The translations under genes and the position numbers were made by a program. A stretch of DNA of 64,000 bases from an uncultured bacterium. GTDB lineage: Bacteria; Muiribacteriota; Ozemobacteria; Ozemobacterales; Ozemobacteraceae. Positions 7,856-17,788 of this stretch are shown piece by piece; the stretch's first letter is position 1; every line of letters starts with the position of its first letter. The notes under the pieces were generated by a model. The model saw nothing but the letters and a program-made list of their open reading frames with translations. It had not been told where the DNA came from and made no database searches. The DNA lies in NCBI GenBank assembly GCA_937949615.1, contig CALEDQ010000005.1, forward strand, positions 186,001-250,000. The letters are read 5' to 3'.

Positions 7856-8605
7856 ATGACTGGTGCAGAGTATCTGGTGAATGAACTGAAAAAATACCGC
7901 AATATTTGTTTTTATCCCTCTTCGGGTAATGATCTGAGCAGTATCGATTATTTCGCTTCGGGTAGAAAACCGCGCGAAGAAAGAATCATCTGCGCCGAAT
8001 CAGGAAATACCAGCAGCCCTGACCCCGTGTGCGATTCTGAAGATGTCGATCTCTTTTTGCACAGCGATATCAACTTTTATCAGGAATTCGCTGCCGGCAA
8101 AGATCTTGAACCCGAAGACTGCGGTATGTACGGTTCATTCGAAGTGTTGGCGTTTCGCGAATTGCCAAAAATCAGCAATCCGAACCAGATATACGACAAT
8201 TACGAATTTTCGGGGCAGGTTTTTGAATACAAGTTGAGGCTGTGGGGATCAGAAAAGATTCGCACTCTCATTTACTGCCTTTGCGAAAACGAATTCATGG
8301 TGGCAAAGCTACTGTTGGCCAACGATATCAAAGTTTCGACAATCTGGTCGAAAAACTGGGCTGGCGGCTACACACACGGCACCTGGCTTGCAAACGTTCT
8401 CGACAGGCTGCAGACGAAAAAAGTATTTACCGACTGGCTCTGTGTGCCTGGTCAGCGCGGCGAGCCCCGCAATCTTAGGGTTGCTGACAAATACCCAGAA
8501 CTGATGGTTCCCGCAAAGGTCCGACTCGTCAGAAACGGCGACAATCACTGGATTGACGAAGGCGCCAACGGCTGGGTCGAAGAATTCACCGTGCAGAAAC
8601 TTTAA
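7856..8605 (+). CDS. Hypothetical protein, no recognised family
   Basis: A 249-residue soluble-looking protein with no signal peptide or membrane segment; ribosome site AAGGAG upstream. It is rich in aromatic and acidic residues (for example NWAGGYTHGTWLANVL, GEPRNLRVADKYPELM, NHWIDEGANGWVEEF). Cysteines are scattered without a CxxC pattern. Monocistronic: divergent from DUF134 and convergent with the ankyrin gene. I do not recognise it and propose no function. Confidence 0.75.
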   Translation: MTGAEYLVNELKKYRNICFYPSSGNDLSSIDYFASGRKPREERIICAESGNTSSPDPVCDSEDVDLFLHSDINFYQEFAAGKDLEPEDCGMYGSFEVLAFRELPKISNPNQIYDNYEFSGQVFEYKLRLWGSEKIRTLIYCLCENEFMVAKLLLANDIKVSTIWSKNWAGGYTHGTWLANVLDRLQTKKVFTDWLCVPGQRGEPRNLRVADKYPELMVPAKVRLVRNGDNHWIDEGANGWVEEFTVQKL

Positions 8606-8711
8606 AATGCATCATTTTGCTTTTTCGGCTTGAATAAACCTGTTCAGGCGCAGATTTGGCAAAATGCGGCAGTCAGTGCTCGAAGCTGCGACTGATACCG
8701 CAGCTGGTGCG

Positions 8712-10118
8712 TCAGTGTAAGGAAGCAGAGAACGGCTCGAAGAGCTTTTTCATCTCCTTGCTTCCATGCTTTGCAACATATTCCAGCGGCGATTTGTTAC
8801 CACACCTGACCGTGGGGTCGGCATGATGTTTTAGAAGAAGTTCAGCAGTCGACAGCCGGTTTTTCAAAACTGCTTTCATCAGAGGCGACATGGCGTCTTT
8901 ATCATCGCCATTCGGGTCGGTTCCACGTGACAGGAGAAAATCCATCAACGGAAGCTTTTCCAGCTGCATCGCAAATTCGAACGGGGTTATGCCTTCATTG
9001 TCCTTCATTTTGATGTCTGCGCCGCGACTGAGAAGAAAATCAAACCAGCGGGCGTCTTTTTCTGCATCGAATTCGTAAAGGCCTGTATGAAAAACTCCGC
9101 TGCCGTCGGGAGTTCTCTCGTTAACGTCGGCACCAGCATCGAGAAGAGCTTCTGCAATACTTTCGCTGCAATAGCCGCCAGCATTCAAGAGAAATGGGGT
9201 CTCTCCGAGTTCATTGCGTTCTTTCACGTCTGCGCCATGCTGCAGCAGTAGGCCCACTATTTTCGGGCTGTTCATCAGCACTGCCAGATGCAGCAACGGC
9301 CGACCGTCGGAATCCCGGGTTATTTCTGCGCCTTTCTCCAGTAAAAGCTGGACAGCCTCCGGCATTTGCATTCTGACTGCAGTGGCCAGCAGAGATTCGC
9401 ATTTTCCTTTCTGATTCACATCTGCTCCGCTCTCGATCAACAGGCGAAACAGTGGCATATTCCTGCTTTCTAGAGCTGTCAGCGCTGCAGGGTCGCCGTT
9501 CCGATCAGTCACGTTAACTTCAGCGCCGTTTTTCAGCAGTATCGCCGCCATTTTTATTGAGTCGAATGAACTGTCGGCAGCGGTTTCTGTTCTTCTGCAG
9601 GCTTTTAAAAGAACCGGCTGATTCTGCATATCTCTCGCATCCACATACGCGCCGAGCTCAATCAAGAAGCTGGCCAGAGCAGAATCCTGCTTTTCGATTG
9701 CCCAGACAAGCAGGGAATTCCCATTGATTTCCGTATTGACTGATATTCCGTGCCGAAGCAGGCTTTTTAGCCCAATAACATCAGATGTTTCGAGATAAAA
9801 TCGTAAAATATTCTCCTGGATTTTTCCGATCAGTGATGTTCCAGAATTAACTTCTGCCGCAGGGATTTTCCAGGTTGAGCCGACCATATTTCCATGAAAT
9901 ACAAATTTCAGGAAATTTTTCATCTCATGCAAAGCCATCAGGGTTTGCGAACGAAAATGATGATAAGCCAGCCAGAACGGTTTCATCCGTGCAATCCCTG
10001 TCAGAAATTTTCTCTCAGCCCGCAACATAGCATGCAGCTCAAGGTATGTCAAAATGGAGGATCGGGCAATTTTCTTTAATAATAGAAAAAGGTTCCGGGT
10101 AAATTTCGGATGAAACAT
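8712..10118 (-). CDS. Ankyrin-repeat protein
   Basis: A 468-residue protein. From about residue 105 to the end it is built of roughly ten ankyrin repeats, seen as repeated LLL.HGADV and GETPL-like units (LLRHGISVNTEINGNSLLVWA, LLEKGAEITRDSDGRPLLHLA, LLDAGADVNERTPDGSGVF, LLSRGTDPNGDDKDAMSPL). The first 100 residues are basic and contain no clear signal peptide. Ankyrin arrays bind other proteins; the partner is unknown. Not in an operon with its neighbours. Confidence 0.87.
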   Translation of the reverse strand: MFHPKFTRNLFLLLKKIARSSILTYLELHAMLRAERKFLTGIARMKPFWLAYHHFRSQTLMALHEMKNFLKFVFHGNMVGSTWKIPAAEVNSGTSLIGKIQENILRFYLETSDVIGLKSLLRHGISVNTEINGNSLLVWAIEKQDSALASFLIELGAYVDARDMQNQPVLLKACRRTETAADSSFDSIKMAAILLKNGAEVNVTDRNGDPAALTALESRNMPLFRLLIESGADVNQKGKCESLLATAVRMQMPEAVQLLLEKGAEITRDSDGRPLLHLAVLMNSPKIVGLLLQHGADVKERNELGETPFLLNAGGYCSESIAEALLDAGADVNERTPDGSGVFHTGLYEFDAEKDARWFDFLLSRGADIKMKDNEGITPFEFAMQLEKLPLMDFLLSRGTDPNGDDKDAMSPLMKAVLKNRLSTAELLLKHHADPTVRCGNKSPLEYVAKHGSKEMKKLFEPFSASLH

Positions 10119-10225
10119 TGCTCTTCACCCATTCTGTAAATCATTGCCATACTGTTATTTGTCCGGACTTTATATTGTTTGAGCTGTTCGACCAAAGGAG
10201 TTAAAATTGCAGAAAGGAACAAACG

Positions 10226-11223
10226 ATGAAAAAAAGAATTCTGGGAAAAAGTGGTCTTGAAATATCTGCCATCGGCTTTGGCTGTATGGGTTTAAACTTT
10301 TCACTTGGAGTGCCAGGCGACAGAAATGAGATGATTGCCCTTGTCAGGTCTGCAGTCGAAAAAGGCGTCACTTTCTTTGACACCGCTGAAGTTTATGGGC
10401 CGTTTACTAACGAAGAGCTTGTTGGTGAGGCCCTCGAACCATTCAAGGGAAAAGTGGTTATCGCTACCAAGTTCGGCTTTAACACCAGCCCTGGCAATGA
10501 TCCGCGAGTTGGGTCGTCTCTCAACAGCCGACCCGAAAATATCAGAAAAGTTGCCGAAGCATCGCTTAAAAGGCTCAGAGTCGATGCAATCGACCTATTT
10601 TACCAGCATCGCGTCGATCCTGATGTTCCGATTGAAGACGTTGCCGGAACCGTTAAAGAACTGATTCAGGAAGGCAAGGTAAAGCACTTTGGCCTGTCAG
10701 AAGCCGGCGCAAAAACGATTCGCCGTGCCCATGCCGTTCAACCGGTTACCGCTGTGCAGAGCGAATATTCGATCTGGTGGCGCATCCAGGAAAAAGAGGT
10801 CATTCCGACCCTTGAAGAACTTGGAATCGGTCTGGTTCCCTTCAGCCCGCTGGGCAGAGGTTTCTGACCGGCAAGATCGACGCTGATACAAAATTTGTCG
10901 ATGGCGATTTCCGCAATTCTCTGCCCAGATTTACACCAGAAGCAATAAAGGCAAATCAGGCATTGATAGATCTGCTTAAACAGATTGCCGCGAAAAAACA
11001 AGCGACGCCGGCTCAGATTGCGCTCGCCTGGCTTCTGGCGCAGAAACCCTGGATCGTGCCGATTCCCGGCACTAAAAAGCTTTCGCGTCTTGAAGAAAAC
11101 ATTGGTTCAGCTGAAGTTGAACTCACCAGTGCCGACCTGAAAGAAATCGAAGCTGCCATGGCAAAAATTGATGTTCATGGCGGTCGCTACCCAGAAAAGC
11201 TTGAACAGATGACAGGCCTCTGA
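10226..11223 (+). pseudogene. Aldo/keto reductase interrupted by a one-base deletion
   Basis: Codons from 10226 give the first 213 residues of an aldo/keto reductase (RILGKSGLEISAIGFGCMG, catalytic-type FFDTAEVYG, ATKFG, FYQHRVD, ending PFSPLGRGF) and then meet TGA at 10865. Shifting frame at the run of T at 10861-10863 continues the family exactly (LTGKIDADTKF, AQIALAWLLAQKPWIVPIPGTKKLSRLEEN) to TGA at 11221. One missing base, most likely a T in this run, would restore a protein of about 332 residues, the usual length of this NADPH-dependent oxidoreductase family. It may be a true young pseudogene or a sequencing error; all other family features are intact. A strong terminator follows. Confidence 0.88.
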
Positions 11224-11233
11224 CAGAACATGA

Positions 11234-11279
11234 AAATGCAGTCATTGAGCCGTTGAGTCGTGGCTCAATGACTGCATTT
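11234..11279. terminator. Strong bidirectional terminator
   Basis: A perfect 18-bp stem: 11234-11251 pairs with 11262-11279 around a 10-base loop. It begins 10 bases after the aldo/keto reductase stop and lies between convergent genes, with an A run on the left and T-rich sequence on the right. Confidence 0.8.
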
Positions 11280-11354
11280 CTATTTAGGTTTAAGCAAGTT
11301 CAGACTATGTAGAATCGAGCGGGCATTTTCCGATTTTGAATTCTGTGTAACTGA

Positions 11355-12065
11355 TTAAAGACCGAGGAACTTGATAGCAAGGCCGCTGGCACATATTGCA
11401 GCGCCGGCAAGAGCATGCGTGTATTTTTCGAGAAAATTGAGTTTGAGTGATGAAATTCCGGTAATAGTTAATAAAACTATGGTCAGCATTGTTGATATTG
11501 TGACCGCTCCAAATATTCCGGCGACCAGAAATACTTCAGAAATATGACCTTCTGCGGCGGGATACATAAGAATCGGTATCAGTGGTTCACAGGGCCCGAA
11601 AACAAAGATGGTAAAAAGAATCCACGGGGTCATATTCTTATTGTTTTCGTTATGAACATGAGCATGTTCTATATTATGAGAATGTTCATGGTTATGTGAG
11701 TGATCATGCGCATGAGAATGAAAATGCGTATGTTTTTTGCCCCTGACTGCTTTTTTTATTCCCCAGATCATGTAAAAAAATCCGAAAGCGATCAAAAGCC
11801 AGGCAGCGATACTGCCACGATATTCTTCAATCAATTCAAGTTTTGCAACCATTATTCCAAAGCCGATTCCGACAAAGCCAAGAACTATTGAGCTTAAAAC
11901 ATGGCCCAGACCACATAGAAAGGTGATCAAAAGGGTCTTTTTTCTTGACCAGTCGCCAGCTTTTGCCATTACAATAAACGGAAGGTAATGATCTGGCCCA
12001 AATAATGTATGAAAAAAACCAAGGTTTGCGGCTGTAAAAGCAAGGATCCAGAATTTTTCGGTCAT
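11355..12065 (-). CDS. NicO-type (nickel/cobalt or related metal) membrane transporter
   Basis: A 236-residue membrane protein with about six helices. Helix 1 carries HTLFGPDHYLPF, matching the H-x4/5-DH motif of NicO/RcnA-like transporters; helix 2 has CGLGHVLSS and a later helix FGPCEPLIPILMYP. The cytoplasmic loop at about 110-142 is extremely histidine rich (12 or more His, alternating with Asp, Glu, Ser), as in RcnA and related metal transporters. Transport of nickel, cobalt or another divalent metal is likely; direction cannot be told. It lies 23 bases downstream of a DUF362-ferredoxin gene on the same strand. Confidence 0.75.
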   Translation of the reverse strand: MTEKFWILAFTAANLGFFHTLFGPDHYLPFIVMAKAGDWSRKKTLLITFLCGLGHVLSSIVLGFVGIGFGIMVAKLELIEEYRGSIAAWLLIAFGFFYMIWGIKKAVRGKKHTHFHSHAHDHSHNHEHSHNIEHAHVHNENNKNMTPWILFTIFVFGPCEPLIPILMYPAAEGHISEVFLVAGIFGAVTISTMLTIVLLTITGISSLKLNFLEKYTHALAGAAICASGLAIKFLGL

Positions 12066-12088
12066 TTTTTACCTCATGCCTCTCAGAG

Positions 12089-13123
12089 TTATACCTGAAC
12101 CAGATTGTAGGCTCTTTTTCCCATTCCGAGTTTTTCTGCAAAATCGAGAGTTTCGCGGCCCCGGGTGAACACCTTCTTGCCTTCGGCTTCGTCGATTTTA
12201 TCCATACAGGCCTGATCGACCGCGACCGGGTCGGTCGAGGCGAGAATTCCGACATCACGCATGAATGGCGTCATTTTCCGGCCTTCGCAATCACAGCCGC
12301 TCGTGATATTCATGACGAAATTCACGTAAATGTTCTTTTTGCCGATCTGGGCGGCATAGGCATATTCCGCGATTTTCTCCGTAAAACTTCCCAGCATGAA
12401 AAAACGCAGATAATTCGTGTGAATGGCATAAAAACGGCACACCCCGATGCAGGCGGCACACCCGACGCATTTGTCGCGGTTGATTCGAGACCAGCGACCG
12501 AGTTCGATGGCGTCAACCGCACAGACTTTTTTGCATGCCCCGCATTGCCGACACAGAAAGGGAATGATAAATGGTTTCGCTGACTGGTGCTGAGCCATTT
12601 TTCCGCCCCGCGAGGCACAGCCCATCGCAAGTTGCTTGATTGCCCCGCCGAACCCGGCAAGCATGTGCCCTTTGAAATGAGCCAGAACGACCATCTGCTG
12701 ATACGGCTTGAATCCTGAGGCAATGAGGCAGGATTTAAACTGATGACCGTCAACTTTGACTTCATAATATTCCTGACCCACTTCTCCATCGGCGATCTCG
12801 ATCGGCAGCTGGGTAAAGCCATGTTCGGCCGCCGTTTTCAAATGATTCGTCCGGTTGTTTCGTTTGCCGCCGTAAAGCACATTCGTCTCGATGTAACAGG
12901 ATTCAATATTTCTTTTTTTGAGCGAATCGATGATCCCGAGATAATTTTCAGAGCCGACAAACGTATGGTTTCCCATCTCCCCGAAATGGACCTTGAGAGG
13001 AACCTTTTTCACCAGTTCAAATTTCTCGGTTGCAACGAGAGTTTCAAAAACTTTTTGCGCGGCAGCGCTGGTTTCGGCGGCAGAGTGATCTTTTGCAAGC
13101 GGGTGAAAATAGACGGTAGCCAT
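12089..13123 (-). CDS. DUF362 protein with 2[4Fe-4S] ferredoxin domain
   Basis: A 344-residue protein. The DUF362 core shows KVHFGEMGN near 44, AHFKGHMLAGFGGAIKQLAMGCASRGGK at about 148-175 and ILASTDPVAVDQACMD near 293-308. Between them sits a ferredoxin insert with CRQCGACKKVCAVDAI (about 192) and CVGCAACIGVCRFYAI (about 220). A paralogue with the same order is at 15153-16283. The family is cytoplasmic and of uncertain function in anaerobes, presumed to be an electron-transfer or metal-dependent enzyme. Probably co-transcribed with the NicO-type transporter. Confidence 0.88.
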   Translation of the reverse strand: MATVYFHPLAKDHSAAETSAAAQKVFETLVATEKFELVKKVPLKVHFGEMGNHTFVGSENYLGIIDSLKKRNIESCYIETNVLYGGKRNNRTNHLKTAAEHGFTQLPIEIADGEVGQEYYEVKVDGHQFKSCLIASGFKPYQQMVVLAHFKGHMLAGFGGAIKQLAMGCASRGGKMAQHQSAKPFIIPFLCRQCGACKKVCAVDAIELGRWSRINRDKCVGCAACIGVCRFYAIHTNYLRFFMLGSFTEKIAEYAYAAQIGKKNIYVNFVMNITSGCDCEGRKMTPFMRDVGILASTDPVAVDQACMDKIDEAEGKKVFTRGRETLDFAEKLGMGKRAYNLVQV

Positions 13124-13422
13124 CGTTTTCTCCTGTGAAAAGGTATTCCGAACTTGATTTATAAAAAACGCTGGCCGTTTCGCTCAATCCGGCCATGGAC
13201 CATCCATTTAAATGATCGTTTACTCAGTCATAATCTGATTTCGGAAAAAAGGCAACATGCCGCGTATTCCGATAAATAGAAGCGCTATTTCTCGGTTTCA
13301 GGGCAAAAATAGTATTTTCAGCAGTGATGAATTATAATCAGCCGTAAAAGAAGAACTGCCATTTTCCAAAGATTTGTCTGCCTCTGAAAATCAACGAAGG
13401 CAATCGCAGAACAGGTGCCCTG

Positions 13423-14856
13423 ATGAAAAAATCTCTCGGACTTTACGATATCGTTCTGATGAACGTCACAGCCATCATCGGGCTGAGATGGATAACCATC
13501 GCCGCCGCCGGCGGGGCCTCGTCGGTTTTTATGTGGATTTTTGCTGCTTTCATGTTTTTTGTGCCGCTGGGGCTTGTGTCTTCTGAACTGGCGACCGGCT
13601 GGCCCAGACAGGGTGGTTTATATGTCTGGGTAAGAGAAGCTTTCGGAGATAAGCCGGCATTCATCACTTCATGGTTTTACTGGATCAACAACCTTTTCTA
13701 TTACCCTGCGCTGCTGGCATTCATCGCGGTAACCCTGGCATTTCTCATCGACCCGCTGCTGGTGCAGCACGGACTGCTGGCCGGCAACGCAACGCTTGCC
13801 GACAGCAAGCTCTATGTCTGCGGGCTGACGCTGGTGCTTTTCTGGCTGTTGACTTTCATCAATTGCAAAGGTGTCAGGATCGGGAAGTGGCTTGCGAACC
13901 TCAGCGGGCTTTTCGGCACTATCATGCCAGGCCTGACGATCATTGTTCTTGGCGCGGCATCGGTTTTTCTTCTGAAAAGGCCGATTCCCACTGATTACTC
14001 TTTTGAGAAGCTCATTCCGTCGTTGTCCAGTTTTTCTGATATCTCGTTTCTCTCCACCCTGATGTTTGCAATGGCTGGCATCGAATTGACGCCGATTCTC
14101 GCTGGCGATACGGAAAACCCAGAAAAAACTTTCCCGCGGGCTACTTTAATTTCGGCGGTCATCATCGCGATTATCTATATCATTGGTACTGTGGCGATGA
14201 CCATGATTCTTTCACCCGACAAAATCGGCAGTGCCTCCGGAATTATGGCTGCAATGAAGCTGTTGTCGACTGAACTGAATTTTCCCTTCCTGCTGACCGG
14301 CATGGCCATCATGATTACGCTTGGCAACTTCGGCGGAGTTGGCGTCTGGATCATTGGCCCGATCAAAATGCTTTTTGAAAGCACCAGGCAGGGTGTGTTT
14401 CCAGAATTTTTCGTCAGGCTGAATGATGACGGTATGCCGCGTAATGCCATGATCGTGCAGGCTTTTCTCATCACGCTGATTACGCTTTGCACCTCATTTA
14501 TGCCGTCGGTTGAAAGCATGTATGAAGTTCTCATTCTGATGACGACCATAACCTATTTTATTCCCTATATTCTTTTGTTCGGGGCCTTTATTAAATTGAG
14601 AAAATCGCACCCGGATACGCCAAGACCTTATCGGGTGCCCGGCGGCAACCCCGGTGTCTGGCTGGTGGCTGGTATCGGTCTTTTCTCGGTGATGCTCGGC
14701 ATCTTTTTGCCGTTTGTACCGGGAAAAGAACTCACGACTGCGCAGGCGATAACAATCTATGAGCTCGAGATCGCCGGCGGTCCGCTGCTTTTCGGGCTGG
14801 CAGGGTTTCTGCTCTATCGTCGCTTCGAACGGAAAAGCCTCTTGCCAGACGCGTAG
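13423..14856 (+). CDS. APC-superfamily amino acid permease
   Basis: A 477-residue protein with about 12 membrane helices. Helix 1 contains the APC start motif IVLMNVTAIIGLRWI, and LATGWPRQGGLYVWVREAFG marks the second-to-third helix segment typical of glutamate/GABA-type antiporters. Helix 6 contains MFAMAGIELTPILAGDTENPEKTFPRA, again family specific. It probably exchanges or takes up an amino acid or amine; the substrate is not determinable. Single gene; an imperfect TATAAT at 13333-13338 may be its promoter. Confidence 0.88.
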   Translation: MKKSLGLYDIVLMNVTAIIGLRWITIAAAGGASSVFMWIFAAFMFFVPLGLVSSELATGWPRQGGLYVWVREAFGDKPAFITSWFYWINNLFYYPALLAFIAVTLAFLIDPLLVQHGLLAGNATLADSKLYVCGLTLVLFWLLTFINCKGVRIGKWLANLSGLFGTIMPGLTIIVLGAASVFLLKRPIPTDYSFEKLIPSLSSFSDISFLSTLMFAMAGIELTPILAGDTENPEKTFPRATLISAVIIAIIYIIGTVAMTMILSPDKIGSASGIMAAMKLLSTELNFPFLLTGMAIMITLGNFGGVGVWIIGPIKMLFESTRQGVFPEFFVRLNDDGMPRNAMIVQAFLITLITLCTSFMPSVESMYEVLILMTTITYFIPYILLFGAFIKLRKSHPDTPRPYRVPGGNPGVWLVAGIGLFSVMLGIFLPFVPGKELTTAQAITIYELEIAGGPLLFGLAGFLLYRRFERKSLLPDA

Positions 14857-15152
14857 CACAAAAGTTTTATCTTTTGATCGTTTGTTTCTTCTCACAGGCC
14901 ATATCGTTTTTTTGCAGGCCTGGCAGATTTGCGACTCACGACACGCTGTTTCCTGCATAATTTTGGCCTTGTTTTGTGCAGAAGACAATTCTTTTGTGCG
15001 GAACAAAACTTGTCTGTACCTTAAATTGTTCATCGAGAACGGCAATTAGAGATAATTTTTCTTCTGGCATCGAAGCATGCAAATCGTTACAATAGGCTGT
15101 GTAATTCGAGATACAGGGCAATATGAATTCGATGACCCGGGAGAATGCAAAG

Positions 15153-16283
15153 ATGGAAAAAGCAAAAGTATATTTCACCGACTTCCACACAGAGGCTTTC
15201 GGAGACGGGCTGCCGACCAAACTCAAAAAGCTTGCTAAACATGCCGGAATCGGGCAGATCGACATGGATGGCCGGTTCGTTGCCATCAAGCTGCATTTCG
15301 GCGAACTTGGAAACGTGAGCTATCTGCGCCCCAACTATGCAAAAGCCGTGGTCGATGTGGTTAAAGAGCTTGGCGGCAAGCCCTTTTTGACCGATTGCAA
15401 CACCATGTACCCGGGTTACCGCAAAAACGCTCTCGAACATCTGCAGTGCGCCTGGGAAAACGGATTCACCCCGCTCAGCGCCGGCTGCCCAATTCTGATC
15501 GGTGATGGTCTCAGGGGAACCGACGACGTTCTGGTGCCTGTGGCGGGCGGCGAATATGTGAAAGAAGCGAAAATCGGCCGTGCAGTTATGGACGCAGACG
15601 TGTTTATCAGCCTGACTCACTTCAAGGGGCATGAAGCAACCGGTTTCGGCGGCGCCATAAAAAACATCGGCATGGGCTGTGGCTCACGCGCCGGAAAAGC
15701 CGAACAGCACAGCAGTGGCATTCCGAAGATCGATGAAAATTTGTGCCGGGGCTGTCTTGTCTGTCTTAAAGCATGCGCCAACAACGGTCTTGAGTTTGAC
15801 CCGGCCGCCAGAAAAATGCGAGTGAATCTGGAAAACTGCGTCGGTTGCGGTCGCTGTCTCGGGGCGTGCAACTTCGACGCCATCGCTTTTGATTTCAGCG
15901 CCGCGGTCGAAATGTTGAATCGGCGCATGGCAGAATACACAAAGGCTGTAGTCGACGGCCGCCCATGCTTTCACATTTCTCTGGTCGTGGATGTTTCACC
16001 AAACTGTGACTGCCACGGTGAAAACGATGTTCCCATTTTGCCGAATCTGGGTATGTTCGCCTCTTTTGACCCTCTGGCTCTTGATCAAGCATGTGTCGAT
16101 GCCTGTCTGAAGGCGGAGCCGCTTCCTGGCAGTCAGCTGGCCAATAACCTGGCCAAGCCGGGCTTTGTAGACCACAAAGACCATTTTACCAACTCAAGAC
16201 CCGAGTCAGAATGGCGCTCATGCCTTGAGCACGCCGAAAAAATCGGCCTCGGAACCAGAAATTACGAGCTGATAAAGCTCTGA
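15153..16283 (+). CDS. DUF362 protein with 2[4Fe-4S] ferredoxin domain (paralogue)
   Basis: 376 residues from ATG 15153, chosen because GGGAG at 15139-15143 is correctly spaced; an in-frame ATG at 15123 lacks such a site. DUF362 elements: AIKLHFGELGNVSYLRP, LTHFKGHEATGFGGAIKNIGMGCGSRAGK and FASFDPLALDQACVD. Ferredoxin insert: CRGCLVCLKACANNGL and CVGCGRCLGACNFDAI. It is more canonical than the copy at 12089 and is not in tandem with it. Two 12-base direct repeats (TTTTGTGCRGAA at 14972 and 14992) upstream could be regulatory. Confidence 0.9.
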   Translation: MEKAKVYFTDFHTEAFGDGLPTKLKKLAKHAGIGQIDMDGRFVAIKLHFGELGNVSYLRPNYAKAVVDVVKELGGKPFLTDCNTMYPGYRKNALEHLQCAWENGFTPLSAGCPILIGDGLRGTDDVLVPVAGGEYVKEAKIGRAVMDADVFISLTHFKGHEATGFGGAIKNIGMGCGSRAGKAEQHSSGIPKIDENLCRGCLVCLKACANNGLEFDPAARKMRVNLENCVGCGRCLGACNFDAIAFDFSAAVEMLNRRMAEYTKAVVDGRPCFHISLVVDVSPNCDCHGENDVPILPNLGMFASFDPLALDQACVDACLKAEPLPGSQLANNLAKPGFVDHKDHFTNSRPESEWRSCLEHAEKIGLGTRNYELIKL

Positions 16284-16302
16284 TTGCGCGAACTTAAAGC
16301 AG

Positions 16303-17064
16303 CTACCACCGATTATTGGCGGCAATGATCTCGTTCAGAGAAACAGCCGGGTTAAGCCATCGTTTTGAGCTTCTTTCTTTTTTCAGGTGAATCGAGTTCT
16401 GCGGGCAGAGATGAGCACAGGCCAGGCATTCTTCACACTGGTCAGCAAAACTGACTTTATCAGTAACCGTAATATTTTTGGCCGGACACACCTGGCTGCA
16501 GATGTCGCATCTGGTGCAACTGTCACTGACGATAAAATTTCTGGCCTGCCTGCCATTTGACAGGAAGTTGTCGATAGCTCCGAGAGCGGAAGTGAGAATT
16601 TTCCAGCCTGATGCTGCCGTTGCCTGCTTCGGTCTGCGATTATTGATGTCGTCGACAATGCGTGAAATTGCTTCTTCGGTGTGCTTCTGTGGCAGCTTTT
16701 TGATTTCTTTGTCGATATCGAACATCGGAAGGTAATTATCGACCATCAGCAGATGCTCGGCGTAATCAAACCGGTTACCGCGTTCTTCTGCCATTTTCTG
16801 AACGTTCAGCATCGCTGCGCCGGGGGTATTTCCGTAAGTGCCGATTGCGAATGTGTATTCGGCTGTGAATTTTACTTTGTCGAGAAATCTGCGCACCATT
16901 TTTGGTGGCCTGAACGAATAAATCGGAAAAACCAGGCCAATCACATCGTCTTTGTAGGCAAGTTTCTGCGCGTCGACAACCTGCGGAATAGAGATCAAAT
17001 CTCCGCCGATACGCTTTGCTACCGACAGAGAATTACCTGTGGCCGAAAAATAAAAAACAATCAT
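16303..17064 (-). CDS. EFR1-family flavodoxin-ferredoxin fusion
   Basis: A 253-residue protein. An N-terminal flavodoxin-like domain (MIVFYFSATGNSLSVAKRIG, the FMN phosphate loop; YSFRPPKMVRRFL; GTYGNTPG) is followed by a C-terminal bacterial ferredoxin with CTRCDICSQVCP and CEECLACAHLCP (about 185-222). The pairing matches the EFR1 family of cytoplasmic electron carriers in anaerobes. It is convergent with the DUF362 gene, 19 bases between stops, and transcribed alone. Confidence 0.88.
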   Translation of the reverse strand: MIVFYFSATGNSLSVAKRIGGDLISIPQVVDAQKLAYKDDVIGLVFPIYSFRPPKMVRRFLDKVKFTAEYTFAIGTYGNTPGAAMLNVQKMAEERGNRFDYAEHLLMVDNYLPMFDIDKEIKKLPQKHTEEAISRIVDDINNRRPKQATAASGWKILTSALGAIDNFLSNGRQARNFIVSDSCTRCDICSQVCPAKNITVTDKVSFADQCEECLACAHLCPQNSIHLKKERSSKRWLNPAVSLNEIIAANNRW

Positions 17065-17223
17065 TGTTTTACCTCTTGTTATTACAGATAACAGGCTTTT
17101 CTACGCTTATGCAAGCGGCCAGTATTTTTGAAGCAGTCGGTAGTTGCAGAGAATCCAGATTGTTTGCTTTATGGTTTTCGAACAGATCAGTTCTGGGGCT
17201 ACTGGTCATCAATCAGGCAGGTC

Positions 17224-17255
17224 AGGCGGCGGTTGTCCGCTGGCGACCGCCGCCT
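17224..17255 (-). terminator. GC-rich hairpin after the CoA-binding gene
   Basis: AGGCGGCGGT (17224-17233) pairs with ACCGCCGCCT (17246-17255) around a 12-base loop, 23 bases past the stop of the CoA-binding gene. No T tract follows, so it may be a weak terminator or an RNA 3' stabiliser. Confidence 0.4.
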
Positions 17256-17278
17256 TCAGCACTGTTCTTGAATCGGGC

Positions 17279-17653
17279 TCAGTATTGACCGGTGCGCAGC
17301 AGAACCAGTGTACAGGCCTGAACGACGTTGAGACCTTTTTTACGCAGGTTTTCCATCAGGGTCTGGTTTTCGGTGCCGGGGTTGAAAATGACGCGGCCGG
17401 GCTTGAGGCTGATAATGTCGTTTTCAAGGGCGGTCAATGCATCGGCAGAAAGGTAAAGGGTAAGGGTGTCGACATGACCGGTAACCTGATTCAGTTTTGC
17501 AACTACCGGCAGGCCCTCGATCTTGTCGGCGACCGGGTGAACCGGCACAACTTCGTGCCCGTGTTCGAGCAGCATGCAGACGGCCTTATACGAGTAGCGT
17601 TCGGGGTTTGGGCTGGCACCAAGCACTACGACGCGTTCTTTTTTCTGGCTCAT
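17279..17653 (-). CDS. CoA-binding protein (YccU-like)
   Basis: A 124-residue single Rossmann-type domain: VVVLGASPNPERYSYKAV at the N-terminus, GHEVVPVHPVADKIEGLPVV, then LKPGRVIFNPGTENQ and VVQACTLVLL. This matches the small CoA-binding domain proteins related to succinyl-CoA synthetase alpha. The biochemical role of such stand-alone proteins is not well established. Divergent from the DUF364 gene; the spacer holds an AT-rich inverted repeat around TAGTA-N8-TACTA (about 17682-17699) that could be its promoter/operator region. Confidence 0.85.
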   Translation of the reverse strand: MSQKKERVVVLGASPNPERYSYKAVCMLLEHGHEVVPVHPVADKIEGLPVVAKLNQVTGHVDTLTLYLSADALTALENDIISLKPGRVIFNPGTENQTLMENLRKKGLNVVQACTLVLLRTGQY

Positions 17654-17788
17654 ACTTACTCCTTGTTTTTGGTATTCTTTGGTAGTATTTAATATTACTA
17701 ATATAGCTTTTTATCCGGCCGGGTCAAGCTGACCGCGAAACCGGCTTAAAATCGATCATATAACAGAGTCGAGTCGGGAGAGTAAAAA

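Noticed and set aside
8684..8705. A 7-bp hairpin AGCTGCG/CGCAGCT before the ankyrin gene end as a terminator.
   Set aside because: Short stem, no T tract on either side.
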